Source of the DNA: Eubacteriales bacterium
GTDB taxonomy: Bacteria > Bacillota > Clostridia > Acetivibrionales > JANLFN01
Length of the DNA: 64,000 bases
NCBI GenBank assembly: GCA_024655885.1
Contig: JANLFN010000009.1
Location: forward strand, 57,333 to 121,332
Direction of reading: 5' to 3'
Positions 16,132-25,631 of the stretch are shown here, piece after piece (within the stretch, counting starts at the first letter, position 1; each line of letters begins with the position of its first letter). The translations under genes and the position numbers were made by a program. The notes beneath the pieces are model-generated. The model saw only the letters and a program-made list of their open reading frames with translations, did no database searches and was not told the origin of the DNA.

Positions 16132-16160
16132 TTACATTTAATTTGCCGGAATGCTATAAT
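16132..16160 (+). promoter_or_regulatory. promoter of the Cys-rich gene
   Basis: An extended -10 TGCTATAAT (TATAAT at 16155-16160) with a -35-like TTACAT (16132-16137) at 17 bases. Transcription would begin near 16167 and give a leader of about 105 nt before the Cys-rich gene at 16273. Confidence 0.55.
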
Positions 16161-16187
16161 AATAACACTATGGAATAAAACTGGTAT

Positions 16188-16250
16188 TCGGCGCTTAGAC
16201 CTGGGGCATCCGCAGTGATAATCCATCTGACATGGATGAGGACAAGCCGA
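16188..16250 (+). ncRNA. candidate structured leader RNA
   Basis: Within the 5' leader of the Cys-rich gene, TCGGCGCTT (16188-16196) pairs with AAGCCGA (16244-16250) with one bulge, and inside it ATCCAT (16221-16226) pairs with ATGGAT (16232-16237) around a five-base loop. The enclosed G-rich stretch GGGGCATCCGCAGTGATA is unpaired in this model. It does not match a riboswitch I know. It could be a cis-regulatory element or chance folding. Confidence 0.35.
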
Positions 16251-16272
16251 TTTATAAAAACCGAGGGGGGCT

Positions 16273-16596
16273 ATGAACTTGAAAAAAATAAAATTCTGCA
16301 GTAACTGCTCTAAAGGCAAACGCATCCCTATAAATAATGATATCTTATGTAAGGAAAAGGGTGTGGTTTCCAGCAACTATGTCTGTGCACACCATGAATT
16401 CTCAGCATCGTCAGACCCGCTTAAGGATGCCAGATGCAGGTGCATAGAATGCGAAAACTTTATTATAGAGGACGACAATTACGGTATTTCTTCTACAATA
16501 GGACTCTGCCAGCTATTCACCTATAGAAAATACGACGGCACCTTGAAAAATGCCTGTTCCAAATTTGCAAAAAAACGTGCGCTGGAAGTTTCATAA
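16273..16596 (+). CDS. 107-aa Cys-rich protein of unknown function
   Basis: The protein holds ten Cys in paired positions (FCSNCSKG, LCKEKG, VCAHHEF, CRCIECEN, LCQLF, ACSKF), suggesting two or more metal sites or disulfides; no signal peptide is visible, so metal binding in the cytoplasm is more likely. ATG 16273 has GAGGGGGG upstream. It has its own promoter, a possible structured leader and a rho-independent terminator, so it is a monocistronic unit between the divergent PHP gene and the transglycosylase gene. I do not know the family. Confidence 0.75.
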   Translation: MNLKKIKFCSNCSKGKRIPINNDILCKEKGVVSSNYVCAHHEFSASSDPLKDARCRCIECENFIIEDDNYGISSTIGLCQLFTYRKYDGTLKNACSKFAKKRALEVS

Positions 16597-16619
16597 TGTG
16601 GGTCAAATGAAGGACACCT

Positions 16620-16660
16620 GGCCCATCCGACAGCGGAAGGAAATTTCCGTAGGGCCTTTT
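16620..16660 (+). terminator. rho-independent terminator after the Cys-rich gene
   Basis: Nested stems GGCCC/GGGCC (16620-16624 with 16652-16656) and CGGAA/TTCCG (16634-16638 with 16645-16649) are followed by CTTTTCATAATTTTTT. Confidence 0.6.
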
Positions 16661-16734
16661 CATAATTTTTTCTATCATCCTTTTTGTTCAGATTCCGATA
16701 AATATAGTGTACAATAAAATTTGAGGTGGCTCCC

Positions 16735-17370
16735 ATGGTCTTAAGAGTGAATGATATTTTTTGGCAAAAGGTAAATGAAATACAGAGCAGGATTCCGGTA
16801 AAAATAAGGAACACCAATCAGGGCATCCCTTTTGAAGCCTACCTGGAGAACTCAATAGGTGCGGCGTATTTGGACAAGAGCGGTAAAACGGCAAGTCAGA
16901 GCAAAAACAATATAGAAAGGGCATTGGCTTTACGTTCCATGAGCAAGGCCGTTATTCCCGAAGACAAAGACAAGCTTATGGAGGTAGTCAACAAGAATAT
17001 AGAACTCGCTTCAAAAAAGTACGGAGTAGACACTGACCTGATAAAGGCCGTAATAAAACAGGAATCCGACTTTGACCCCTATTCCCTTTCCAGTGCGGGT
17101 GCCCAAGGATTAATGCAGATCATGCCCCAAACGGCGGATGCACTCAATCTTTCGGATCCATGGGACATAGCACAAAATATTGACGGAGGAACAAGGTATT
17201 TAAGAGACCAGTTGGAGACCTTTAACGGCAGCATCCAGCTTGCTCTCGCCGCTTACAATGCAGGACCGGAAAACGTCCGAAAGTACAACGGAATACCTCC
17301 TTTTGCCGAAACCCGGAATTATGTGGCACAGGTGCTCCGGTATTACAAAACATACAAAAACGGGGATTAA
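16735..17370 (+). CDS. lytic transglycosylase (SLT domain)
   Basis: 211 aa with an SLT/lysozyme-like domain from about residue 90: the catalytic Glu is in [11 protein letters not shown], followed by [26 protein letters not shown] and PFAETRNYV. Such enzymes cleave peptidoglycan between MurNAc and GlcNAc forming anhydro-MurNAc. No clear signal peptide is present at the N-terminus ([17 protein letters not shown]), so export may need another route. ATG 16735 is chosen because GAGGTGG is seven bases upstream; the GTG at 16726 lies in that site. No gene follows on this strand; a DnaA-box cluster lies downstream. Confidence 0.9.
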   Translation: MVLRVNDIFWQKVNEIQSRIPVKIRNTNQGIPFEAYLENSIGAAYLDKSGKTASQSKNNIERALALRSMSKAVIPEDKDKLMEVVNKNIELASKKYGVDTDLIKAVIKQESDFDPYSLSSAGAQGLMQIMPQTADALNLSDPWDIAQNIDGGTRYLRDQLETFNGSIQLALAAYNAGPENVRKYNGIPPFAETRNYVAQVLRYYKTYKNGD

Positions 17371-17442
17371 TGTGGACACAATAAAAAACCCATCACAAAA
17401 TTTGCAGAATTAAAATAATTTTCAGCATACTATGTAAATAAC

Positions 17443-17739
17443 TAATCCACATTATCCACATTGTTATCCACACTTCAAAATATTACAAAATTCAGTGTTT
17501 GCTCGAAATTTCCACATTATTCACATCCCAGTATTCTACATCAAACGACACCCTGAGACCCATGTTGACATGAGTCTACAGCCCCAGATGCCGCAGGAAT
17601 TCCGTCACGCGGTTACATAATTTAACTTTTTCGACTTTTTATTTTTTCCATATTTTGTTTTCCATTGCCATCACAAAAATGAATCCCCTTTTTCTCTTTT
17701 ATAGAGAAATTTTCTGTGGATAAATTTTAGTTATCCACA
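17443..17739. promoter_or_regulatory. cluster of DnaA boxes
   Basis: Five 9-mers fit TTATNCACA exactly: TTATCCACA at 17452-17460, 17464-17472 and 17731-17739, TTATTCACA at 17517-17525, and the inverse TGTGGATAA at 17715-17723; TAATCCACA at 17443-17451 is one base off. The intergenic region (17371-17740, between the transglycosylase gene and tsaD) is AT-rich and has no coding frame. DnaA binding here is very likely. The neighbours are not the usual oriC genes, so a titration/regulation site is more likely than the main origin. Confidence 0.75.
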
Positions 17740-17740
17740 G

Positions 17741-18760
17741 CTACTTTTCCCCAAGCTTTAATCCAGGTACTGCGTTTAGCCACAGCTCCGACCTGTTTCC
17801 TCTCATCAGCTCATAATAGGCCGCACAGGCGATCATCGCCGCATTATCCGTACACAGAACGATGCCGGGATAATAAAATGAAAAGCCGCTCTCCTTGGCC
17901 CTGATTTTCATCAGGTTCCGCAGGGCTGAGTTGGCAGCCACACCTCCTGCCAGGGCAATCTTGTTCAAATTTTTCAGTCCGGCGGCTTTCAGGGTGTTAT
18001 TGACCAGAACTTCCACAACCGCCTGCTGAAAACTGGCAGACACATCTTCTACAGGACACTTCAACCCCTTTTGCTCCATACCGTTCAGATAATTCAAAAC
18101 GGCGGTTTTTAATCCGCTAAAGCTGAAATCCAGGCTGCCGTCGTCAAAGTATACCCGCGGGAAATCAATGGCGCTGCCGTTTCCTGAAGCAGCCGCTTTG
18201 TCAATTAAAGGCCCTCCCGGGTATCCAAGCCCCAGGGCCCTCGCCACCTTGTCAAAAGCCTCACCCGCTGCATCATCCCTGGTCTGGCCCATGATCTCGA
18301 ACTGGTCATAATCCTTCACACAAACAATATGCGTGTGTCCTCCGGATACCACAAGGCAGAGGAAGGGGGGCACCAGGTCCCTGTGGTCCAGATAATTGGC
18401 GGCAATATGCCCTTCAATGTGGTGTACCCCCACCAAGGGCTTATCCAAAGCAAAAGCAAGGGCCTTTGCCGCTGACAGTCCCACCAGCAGCGCACCTACA
18501 AGACCCGGTCCGTAGGTGACACCCACCGCATCAATGCGGCGAATATCCACGCCTGCTTCTTCAAGGGATTGGTTTATTACCGGCAGTATCAATTCTACGT
18601 GTTTTCTCGAAGCAATCTCAGGCACAACTCCACCGTATTTTTGGTGGACGCTTACCTGGGATGAGATTACATTCGACAGCACTTCCCTGCCATTTTTAAC
18701 TACAGCTGCCGACGTTTCATCACAGCTTGTCTCAATACCCAATATAAGAATGTCCTTCAA
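17741..18760 (-). CDS. tsaD: TsaD, tRNA t6A threonylcarbamoyl transferase subunit
   Basis: 339 aa, normal length. [16 protein letters not shown] begins the ASKHA fold, the metal ligands lie in HHIEGH and in CTDNAAMIA, and [17 protein letters not shown] and GPGLVG loops are present. TsaD transfers the threonylcarbamoyl group to A37 of ANN-decoding tRNAs with TsaB and TsaE, whose genes are at 34.7-35.9 kb. The frame is open to 18823 but the TTG at 18760 is preferred because AGGTG lies seven bases upstream and the N-terminus then matches the family. Confidence 0.95.
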   Translation of the reverse strand: MKDILILGIETSCDETSAAVVKNGREVLSNVISSQVSVHQKYGGVVPEIASRKHVELILPVINQSLEEAGVDIRRIDAVGVTYGPGLVGALLVGLSAAKALAFALDKPLVGVHHIEGHIAANYLDHRDLVPPFLCLVVSGGHTHIVCVKDYDQFEIMGQTRDDAAGEAFDKVARALGLGYPGGPLIDKAAASGNGSAIDFPRVYFDDGSLDFSFSGLKTAVLNYLNGMEQKGLKCPVEDVSASFQQAVVEVLVNNTLKAAGLKNLNKIALAGGVAANSALRNLMKIRAKESGFSFYYPGIVLCTDNAAMIACAAYYELMRGNRSELWLNAVPGLKLGEK

Positions 18761-18945
18761 TATTTGACACCTGCCCTCTCCTTTTTGTAATACGTGAAGT
18801 CCCGGCTCTTTTCCGTCAAGCAACGTTCCCTGCAGTAATCTTTCCCACGCAAGTTATATAATAATCCAAGAAAAATATATTTACAAGGGAGCTATTTCGC
18901 CAGATATTTACTCAGATTCCGTAGCCGGCAGCAGAAAAAGGAAAA

Positions 18946-18973
18946 ATAAAAAAACATGGAGATTACCTCCATG
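18946..18973 (-). terminator. rho-independent terminator after the nuclease gene
   Basis: On the minus strand CATGGAG and CTCCATG (18967-18973 and 18955-18961) form a 7-bp stem with a five-base loop, followed by TTTTTTTATTTTT. It lies about 190 bases downstream of the nuclease stop. Confidence 0.75.
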
Positions 18974-19059
18974 CCTCCAATAGGAGAAATGCTAATGTTC
19001 ACGATTATAATAACAAAATACGGCTTTAATTTACATAGTCTCTTGGCACTTTTATTTTG

Positions 19060-19095
19060 TAGGTCTATAGGCCTTTCAATAGTCCTACAGACCTA
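19060..19095. repeat. 12-bp inverted repeat between nuclease gene and its terminator
   Basis: TAGGTCTATAGG (19060-19071) faces CCTACAGACCTA (19084-19095) with a 12-base loop; one G-U pair. There is no T-run on either side, so it is more likely an RNA-stabilising hairpin than a terminator. The rest of the 18,761-19,165 gap holds no coding frame I can support. Confidence 0.5.
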
Positions 19096-19165
19096 ATTGG
19101 AAATATCCGGCCTTGCCTTTTGCCGGCGGACCCGGTTCCTTTGCATAACGCCTTTCTCTAAAATC

Positions 19166-19804
19166 CTATGATGCTTTTCCCTGGAGCAAATATTTAGGCA
19201 CATACTCGCCGCTCTCATTCTTTACAAAGGGCTGCATATCCTTTTTCAACCCCCACAGCCCGGCTTTTTCCTCTATCGCTTGTTCCTGCAGTTTATAAAA
19301 ATACTCTTTATACTTTATATTCGGTTTTACAATTTCAACCCTTGCAAATCCGTTTCTTACAAGCAGGGCGTTGAAAAAGCTGCCATCCTTCAAAAATACA
19401 TAGGCAAGCAGTCTATCATACCTATCCTTTAAATCTTTTTCAAAGTACAATTTTACAGGCTGGTTCAGCAATTTTTTCCTGGTAAACTCCGAAGCTTCCT
19501 TTGCAAAGGGCTGTACCGGCACATTCGGCTTGACGCTCTCCGGTGTATCCAAATCCAGCATCCGCACCTTGTAAAGCGCTAGCTTGTATCTTACCTCAAA
19601 GGTATCTCCATCCAAAACCTTTACAACCACAGCATCTACGAAATGGTTTGGGCTCAGACCTTCTTTGTTTATTTCAAGAATTTGAGGTGGTATTTCATCT
19701 ACGTTTTTTATACCTGTAAACTTATTATTAATTCCACTGGCATTGAAAAAATACCCTCCCACGATAACTGCTGCGGCAAGCACAGGAATCAGGACCTTTT
19801 TCAT
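19166..19804 (-). CDS. secreted/anchored thermonuclease (SNase family)
   Basis: 212 aa. MKKVLIPVLAAAVIVGGYFF is a signal peptide or N-terminal anchor without a lipobox. The SNase domain runs from about residue 60 to 185 with VVKVLDGDTFEVRY, VRMLDLDTPES, LYFEKDLKDRYDRLLAYVFL and NGFARV, matching the catalytic Asp/Arg/Glu pattern of staphylococcal nuclease. It would cut extracellular DNA or RNA, Ca-dependent. ATG 19804 follows GGAGGTCACA; the longer frame start is the ribosome-binding site itself. Monocistronic with a terminator. Confidence 0.9.
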   Translation of the reverse strand: MKKVLIPVLAAAVIVGGYFFNASGINNKFTGIKNVDEIPPQILEINKEGLSPNHFVDAVVVKVLDGDTFEVRYKLALYKVRMLDLDTPESVKPNVPVQPFAKEASEFTRKKLLNQPVKLYFEKDLKDRYDRLLAYVFLKDGSFFNALLVRNGFARVEIVKPNIKYKEYFYKLQEQAIEEKAGLWGLKKDMQPFVKNESGEYVPKYLLQGKAS

Positions 19805-20050
19805 TGTGACCTCCACGGCGGCAAAATTATTTTAGTTAGGCAAAAAAGAGTATCCGCACTCTATGTTTATATTAACATGCAGGATAAAACTTGGAAAGGT
19901 TTAGATTTGATCCCACGCCTTAAAGCGGGGATGAAATTTAAAATAAGAACCTGTTTTATGTGTCAAACCCCTGCAAAGCAAAGAACATCTCCTATTTTAC
20001 GAAAAAAGGTCAAGGCTTCCGGTTTCTTAACTCAGCCTCAACCTTCCATG

Positions 20051-21727
20051 CTATATTCCCGATGCCGTGAGAACTCTCTGCGGTGTATTCTGTATGGTTA
20101 TATCTTCGACTTTTTTTCTCCTTGAGCTGAATACGATGTCCATCACCTGGCTTATTTCTTCTACTGCAATGACCTGAATGTCCATGTCGTTAAAAATCTC
20201 CTGCCAATTCTCCTTTGGTATGAGCACCGTTTTTATGCCGGCCAGTCTTGCCGCTTCCACTTTTTCTACAACTCCTCCCACAGGCTTCACCTTTCCCCTT
20301 ATGGATATTTCGCCCGTCATAGCGATGTCGCTGCGTACGGGCAAATTATTTATTGCAGAATATACCGCCACCGCGATTGCGATACCGGCGGAGGGGCCGT
20401 CTATCGGCACCCCTCCGGGGAAGTTCACGTGTATATCATACTCTCTACAGTCGGTATCCAGAAATTTTCTGAGCACGGTTAAAACATTTTCAACCGAGGC
20501 TTTGGCTGAACTGGTCCTTTTTAATTTTTGGCCCCTGCCGTCCATTTCTTCTTCTTCCACAATCCCCGTTACTTTTATAGTACCTTTGCCGCCCGCCGCC
20601 TTCATGGCGGACACCTCTATGTCCATAACCATACCCGTACAGTTGCCGAACACGGCAAGCCCATTGATGCATCCTACCTGCTCGCCTTGGGATACCTTCT
20701 TTTCCAGCCTTGGACTGTAATGACCGAATTCTATAACCCACTCAATATCTTTTCTCGATATTGTGTTTCTTCCTTCAACCAGACTTACTCCTCCGGCAAT
20801 CTGGATAATATTCACCGCATCCCGGCCGTTTTGCGCATATTTGGCCACCAGCTCGTCCACGCCTTCCTCAGTTTCAAAGCCCCCCTTGATTGAGGCATTT
20901 TTGGCTATAGCCGCTATTTCTCCCGGCAGCAGCGGCCTGAAATATACCTCCACGCACCGGGACCTTATGGCCGGCGGTATCTCGTCCGCCGGCCTGGTGG
21001 TGGCACCTACAAGCCTGAAGTCCGCCGGTAAGCCTTTCTGAAAGATTTCATGGATGTGGGAGGGTATGTTGCTGTCCTCAGAACTGTAGTATGCGCTTTC
21101 CAAAAAAACCCTCCTGTCTTCCAATACTTTTAAAAGTTTATTCATCTGTATGGAATGCAGTTCCCCGATCTCATCAATGAACAGTATGCCCCCGTGGGCC
21201 TTTGTGACGGCTCCCGGCTTAGGCTGGGGTATCCCGGCAACCCCATACGCCCCCGCTCCCTGATAAATGGGGTCATGCACCGAGCCTATCAATGGATCGG
21301 CGATGCCCCGTTCGTCAAACCGGAGGGTGGTGGCATCAATTTCAACAAATTTGGCCTCTTTTTTAAAAGGAGATATGGGGGACTGCTTCGCCTCTTCCAG
21401 AATAACCCTGGCCGCAGCTGTTTTTCCCACTCCGGGAGGGCCGTATATGATGACATGCTGCGGGTTAGGCCCGCACAAAGCGGCCCTCAGTGCTTTCAAT
21501 CCCTGTTCCTGCCCTACAATGTCCTTTAATGTTGAGGGCCTGGTTTTTTCGGATAGGGGCTCCGTAAGCCTGATTTCCCTCAAATGCCTGAGCTTCTCCA
21601 GCTCTTTACGGGATTCTCTTTCAATAGCACTTTTGTTTCCCTGCTGGGATTTAAGCAGGTTAAGGAAGTAAAGCCCGATAACTATGGAGAAAAAAAATTG
21701 TATGATTAAAAAGGTACTGGTAAGCAT
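20051..21727 (-). CDS. lonB: LonB-type membrane-anchored ATP-dependent protease
   Basis: 558 aa. An N-terminal membrane segment (LTSTFLIIQFFFSIVIGLYF, residues 2-21) replaces the Lon N-domain. The AAA module has Walker A GPPGVGKTAA and Walker B ILFIDEIGELH. The C-terminal Lon protease has the catalytic Ser in DGPSAGIA and Lys in KPVGGVVEKVEAA. This matches Bacillus LonB, which in Bacillus is sporulation-associated and lies next to clpX as here. ATG 21727 is chosen because GGGGAGGAAAC precedes it; the frame is open to 21790. Confidence 0.93.
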   Translation of the reverse strand: MLTSTFLIIQFFFSIVIGLYFLNLLKSQQGNKSAIERESRKELEKLRHLREIRLTEPLSEKTRPSTLKDIVGQEQGLKALRAALCGPNPQHVIIYGPPGVGKTAAARVILEEAKQSPISPFKKEAKFVEIDATTLRFDERGIADPLIGSVHDPIYQGAGAYGVAGIPQPKPGAVTKAHGGILFIDEIGELHSIQMNKLLKVLEDRRVFLESAYYSSEDSNIPSHIHEIFQKGLPADFRLVGATTRPADEIPPAIRSRCVEVYFRPLLPGEIAAIAKNASIKGGFETEEGVDELVAKYAQNGRDAVNIIQIAGGVSLVEGRNTISRKDIEWVIEFGHYSPRLEKKVSQGEQVGCINGLAVFGNCTGMVMDIEVSAMKAAGGKGTIKVTGIVEEEEMDGRGQKLKRTSSAKASVENVLTVLRKFLDTDCREYDIHVNFPGGVPIDGPSAGIAIAVAVYSAINNLPVRSDIAMTGEISIRGKVKPVGGVVEKVEAARLAGIKTVLIPKENWQEIFNDMDIQVIAVEEISQVMDIVFSSRRKKVEDITIQNTPQRVLTASGI

Positions 21728-21855
21728 ATGTTTCCTCCCCGCAAAAAACGAATATAGTGCATCACTAATATGTAGCCTGCATGCTTTCAATAATCAGTAT
21801 TAGTATTCACAGCGCAAGCCATTTTATCCTGATATATTGAAGGAGGAATTTTTTT

Positions 21856-21886
21856 CAAAAAAAGGAACTGTTTTTAACAGTTCCTC
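21856..21886 (-). terminator. terminator after clpX
   Basis: On the minus strand GGAACTGTT and AACAGTTCC form a stem followed by TTTTTTT, 40 bases downstream of the clpX stop and upstream of lonB. Confidence 0.85.
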
Positions 21887-21925
21887 GTTTTTATACACTC
21901 TCATCATTTTTCCCGTTGTCCGGCC

Positions 21926-23221
21926 TCAAGACACCGATTCCCGCTTGACCCGGGGCTTCTTCCCAATGGGCTTTTTTATGGACTTTTTATTTTCATTGAT
22001 CACAATGGTCGGAGGCTGGCCGTTCAATACGGTATCCCTGGTAATGATACATTTTTCAATGTTCAATGAAGATGGGATCTCGTACATCACATCCATCATA
22101 ATCTCCTCCAGAATGGCCCTCAAGCCCCTGGCGCCCGTGTTTCTGACAATGGTTTTTTCCGCTATGGCCTCAAGCGCTTCGGGCTCAAACTCAAGGAGCA
22201 CGTCGTCCATTTCAAAAAGCTTCTGGTATTGTTTTACAAGCGCATTTTTAGGTTCGGTCAAAATCTGCATCAGAGCCTGCTTGTCGAGGGAGTGCAGAGT
22301 CACAATAATGGGAAGTCTTCCCACAAATTCCGGAATCAGTCCGAACTTCAGCAAATCCTGGGGAAGTATGGACTTTAATACATCCCCTACATCTTTCTCT
22401 CTGGTGCTTTCGATCTTAGCGCCAAAGCCCATGGTCTTTTTTCCGATCCTGTTCTGAATGATCTTGTCAATCCCGTCGAATGCCCCGCCGCAAATAAAAA
22501 GTATATTGGTGGTGTCTATTTGAATAAACTCCTGGTGTGGGTGCTTCCTTCCCCCTTGAGGAGGTACCGAAGCAACAGTCCCTTCCAGTATCTTAAGAAG
22601 CGCCTGTTGAACTCCCTCCCCGCTGACATCCCGGGTGATGGACGGATTTTCGGACTTTCGGGCAATTTTATCGATTTCATCGATATAGATAATTCCCTTT
22701 TCCGCCTTTTCTATATCATAATCTGCCGCCTGTATCAGCTTTAGAAGGATATTCTCCACATCCTCGCCCACATATCCCGCCTCGGTCAGAGATGTAGCAT
22801 CTGCAATAGCAAAGGGTACATTTAAGATTCTAGCCAGGGTTTGAGCCAATAAGGTTTTCCCCGAACCGGTAGGTCCAAGCATAACGATGTTGCTTTTCTG
22901 CAGTTCTACCTCTGACGATTTGATATCGGTGTTAATTCTTTTATAGTGGTTGTAAACCGAAACAGCAAGAGACTTTTTTGCAGCTTCCTGTCCGATTACA
23001 TATTGATCCAGTATTTCCTTTATTTCCTTGGGCTTGGGTATGTCATTCAGCTCCGCATCGGTCTTTGCCTCTTCAAACTCTTCCTCAATGATCTCAGAGC
23101 AAAGTTCAATGCATTCATCGCATATATACACTCCCGGACCCGCAACCAAACGTTTTACCTGTTCCTGGGTTTTACCGCAGAAAGAGCATTTCAACTGCTT
23201 CTTTTCGTCATATCTGGACAT
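21926..23221 (-). CDS. clpX: ClpX, ATPase subunit of ClpXP
   Basis: 431 aa. The N-terminal zinc-binding domain has CSFCGK and ICDEC pairs; the AAA core has Walker A GPTGSGKT, pore loop GYVGED, Walker [10 protein letters not shown], the IGF-type loop (MGFGA) that docks ClpP, and the sensor-2 Arg in NTGARGLR. ClpX unfolds substrates, including tmRNA-tagged proteins made by ssrA/smpB, and feeds them to ClpP. It lies 13 bases downstream of clpP, in one operon. Confidence 0.98.
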   Translation of the reverse strand: MSRYDEKKQLKCSFCGKTQEQVKRLVAGPGVYICDECIELCSEIIEEEFEEAKTDAELNDIPKPKEIKEILDQYVIGQEAAKKSLAVSVYNHYKRINTDIKSSEVELQKSNIVMLGPTGSGKTLLAQTLARILNVPFAIADATSLTEAGYVGEDVENILLKLIQAADYDIEKAEKGIIYIDEIDKIARKSENPSITRDVSGEGVQQALLKILEGTVASVPPQGGRKHPHQEFIQIDTTNILFICGGAFDGIDKIIQNRIGKKTMGFGAKIESTREKDVGDVLKSILPQDLLKFGLIPEFVGRLPIIVTLHSLDKQALMQILTEPKNALVKQYQKLFEMDDVLLEFEPEALEAIAEKTIVRNTGARGLRAILEEIMMDVMYEIPSSLNIEKCIITRDTVLNGQPPTIVINENKKSIKKPIGKKPRVKRESVS

Positions 23222-23234
23222 CTCTCCACCCCAT

Positions 23235-23819
23235 TTATTTTCTTCTCTGCATTACTTCATCCACTAATCCATAGGCTTTTGCTTCTTCTGCCGACATAAA
23301 GAAATCTCTTTCCACATCTCTCTCAATCTTTTCCAAAGGCTGTCCTGTCCTATCGCTGAGTATCCGGTTCAACTTGTTTTTAATTTTGATCAACCATTCG
23401 GTATGGATCTTTATGTCCGTAGCCTGACCGCGTACGCCGCCCAAAGGCTGATGGATCATGATTTCACTGTTGGGGAGGGCAAACCTCTTGCCTTTGGCCC
23501 CTGCCGCCAGTAAAAACGCCCCCATGCTTGCGGCCATACCCACGCAAATGGTGGATACGTCAGGTTTAACATACTGCATTGTATCATATATGGCAAAGCC
23601 GGCTGTGATAGACCCTCCAGGGCTGTTTATATACAACTGGATATCCTTGTCCGGATCTTCCGCTTCCAGGAAGAGCATTTGCGCCACAACCAGGCTTGCT
23701 GTAACATCATTGACTTCATCGCTTAAGAGAATGATTCTGTCCTTTAAAAGTCGGGAATAAATATCATAGGAACGTTCTCCGCGATTTGTCTGTTCAACAA
23801 CAATAGGTACTAAACTCAT
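23235..23819 (-). CDS. clpP: ClpP, proteolytic subunit
   Basis: 194 aa, normal length. The catalytic Ser is in [11 protein letters not shown], the His in MIHQPLGG, and the Asp in the [11 protein letters not shown] region. The protein forms the 14-mer peptidase for ClpX. The gene is preceded by a 200-base leader with a promoter-like element and a compact folded region (23,859-23,943), which hints at leader-level control. Confidence 0.98.
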   Translation of the reverse strand: MSLVPIVVEQTNRGERSYDIYSRLLKDRIILLSDEVNDVTASLVVAQMLFLEAEDPDKDIQLYINSPGGSITAGFAIYDTMQYVKPDVSTICVGMAASMGAFLLAAGAKGKRFALPNSEIMIHQPLGGVRGQATDIKIHTEWLIKIKNKLNRILSDRTGQPLEKIERDVERDFFMSAEEAKAYGLVDEVMQRRK

Positions 23820-23858
23820 AATTTCGCCTCCTTCAAAACTAATCCAACGGGAAATTTA

Positions 23859-23943
23859 TTGCATAGACGGGTGTTCCCACCCGGATCCGCCGGACCGTGC
23901 CCATGATGAAATTTACGCATCATCCCGGACTGTCTGCATGCAA
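23859..23943 (-). ncRNA. candidate structured RNA in the clpP leader
   Basis: On the minus strand TTGCATGCAGAC (23943-23932) pairs with GTCTATGCAA (23868-23859) with a two-base bulge. Inside lie three hairpins: GATGATG/CATCAT around nine bases, CGGTCC/GGATCCG with one bulged T, and GGGTG/CACCC closed by a GGAA loop (a GNRA tetraloop). Together they make a four-way-junction-like fold of 85 nt ending about 40 bases before clpP. I do not recognise it as a named motif. It is predicted by eye only. Confidence 0.45.
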
Positions 23944-23959
23944 TATATTCATTCCCAAT

Positions 23960-23989
23960 TTTATAGTAAAATAAACTTTAAACCGTCAT
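23960..23989 (-). promoter_or_regulatory. promoter candidate for clpP-clpX
   Basis: On the minus strand ATGACG (23984-23989) and TATAAA (23960-23965) are 18 bases apart, placing the start about 10 bases before the folded leader region. Moderate match. Confidence 0.4.
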
Positions 23990-24041
23990 TTATCGCTTTA
24001 AATATCACACCCCGGAATCAACCCATCCTCCTGTGAAAGGT

Positions 24042-25340
24042 TTAGGGGGCTGTTATGGATATTTTAGCATTGGCAACTAAAAAATCAACCGTTTTCCTCA
24101 CAACCAAATTTTCTTTAATATATTCTATATCTTCTTCAGCCAAATGTTTCTTAAATTCTTCCTCATTTTGTTGATAGCTTTCCGCAAGTTTTTTAATCTC
24201 TGCCGCTATGTCTTCCTCGGGCACCTGGATTCCTTCCACCTTCCCGATTTTTTCGAGAATCAGCTGGGTCCTCACATCCTTTTCCGCCCTTTTGGAAAAC
24301 TGGCTTCTAAGAGTATTCATGTCCAGGTTCATCATTTCGAGATACTTCTGCAAGCTGAGTCCCTGGTAATAGAGCCTCATTTCAAAATCCGCGATAAGGC
24401 TGTCAATCCGTTTTTCAATCATCACCTGAGGTAAATCTATTGGGGTGTTTTCAACCAGCTTATTGATGATCTGGTCTTCAAGCTCGCTCGTAGCCTTCTT
24501 TTCCTCTTTTTCAACCAGTTTTTTCCTCAAATCCTCTTTATACGCTTCCAGCGTGTCGAATTCGCTTACATCCTTGGCAAACTCATCGTCCACGGCCGGC
24601 AGTTCCTTCATCTTTATTTCTTTTACCTTGACCTTAAACAGCGCAGGTTTGCCTGCCAGTTCTGCAGCGTGATAATCCTCGGGGAAGGAAACATTTACCT
24701 CCACCTCGTCACCCAGTTTCGCTCCTACCAGCTGGTCTTCAAAGCCGGGAATGAATTGTCCTGATCCTATTTCGAGACTATAGCCTTCGGCTTTGCCGCC
24801 ATCAAAAGGCACCCCGTCTATAAAGCCTTCAAAATCAATTGTCAAAATATCTCCTTTTTGCACATCCCTGTCCTCAACCGACACCATCCTTGCATTTTTT
24901 TCTACCACCTTTTGAAGTTCCTTCTCCACATCTTCCTCTGTAACATGAACTTCCTTCCTGCTTACTTCCATCCCCTTGTACTCACCCAGTTCAACCTCAG
25001 GCTTTACCGTTACCTTTGCGGTAAAAACAAGGTTTTGGCCTTTACCGATTTGCTTTATATCAATTTCCGGCTTGTCTACTGCCTGTATATTATTTTGTTC
25101 TATGGCCTCATCATACGCTTCCGGGCAAACAAAGTTAACGGCATCATCGTAGAGCACCTGCTCTCCATAATACCTTTCAACCAATTTTCTCGGTGCTTTT
25201 CCCCTCCTGAAGCCGGGTACGTTAAACCTTCCGGCGTTTTTCTGAAAGGATTTCTGCATCCCCTGCTCAAATTTTGCTGCATCAACTTCTATCTCAAGTT
25301 GTACAACATTCTTTTCGATATTTTCTACTTTAACGTTCAT
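24042..25340 (-). CDS. tig: trigger factor
   Basis: 432 aa. Ribosome-binding N-domain with the signature GFRRGKAPRKLV, a central FKBP-type peptidyl-prolyl isomerase domain (about residues 150-245, GDILTIDFEGFIDG and VNVSFPEDYHA), and a helical C-terminal chaperone domain. It binds nascent chains at the ribosome exit. ATG 25340 has GGAGGAAC upstream; the longer frame to 25397 is not needed. The order tig-clpP-clpX is conserved in Firmicutes. Confidence 0.97.
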   Translation of the reverse strand: MNVKVENIEKNVVQLEIEVDAAKFEQGMQKSFQKNAGRFNVPGFRRGKAPRKLVERYYGEQVLYDDAVNFVCPEAYDEAIEQNNIQAVDKPEIDIKQIGKGQNLVFTAKVTVKPEVELGEYKGMEVSRKEVHVTEEDVEKELQKVVEKNARMVSVEDRDVQKGDILTIDFEGFIDGVPFDGGKAEGYSLEIGSGQFIPGFEDQLVGAKLGDEVEVNVSFPEDYHAAELAGKPALFKVKVKEIKMKELPAVDDEFAKDVSEFDTLEAYKEDLRKKLVEKEEKKATSELEDQIINKLVENTPIDLPQVMIEKRIDSLIADFEMRLYYQGLSLQKYLEMMNLDMNTLRSQFSKRAEKDVRTQLILEKIGKVEGIQVPEEDIAAEIKKLAESYQQNEEEFKKHLAEEDIEYIKENLVVRKTVDFLVANAKISITAP

Positions 25341-25454
25341 TTTATTGTAGTTCCTCCCACTATTTAATTTTTCTTTGCCAATCAATCTTTCCAACATCTA
25401 TTTATGAATGCGCAAATGAATCTTCTATGTATTCCGCAATTGGGAACCCCGCTC

Positions 25455-25460
25455 ATTATA
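25455..25460 (-). promoter_or_regulatory. extended -10 upstream of tig
   Basis: On the minus strand TGCTATAAT forms an extended -10 about 115 bases before the tig start; no good -35 is visible 17 bases away, which is normal for extended -10 promoters. Confidence 0.4.
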
Positions 25461-25631
25461 GCACAATAAAATAAGGTTATGAAGCATTTTTATTAAAAAT
25501 TTACTGCCCGGCAATATTCCATAATGCACAGCATAGGGACATTTTATAAAAATTAAGTATTATTATAGCATTAATTTTATGAAATTCCAACAAAACAGCC
25601 AAAAAAAGTGCCCTCTTTCCCGCTGCTTTTG

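Noticed and set aside
17371..17740. chromosomal oriC
   Set aside because: DnaA boxes are present, but dnaA, dnaN, rpmH and similar genes are absent; without genome skew the main origin cannot be claimed.
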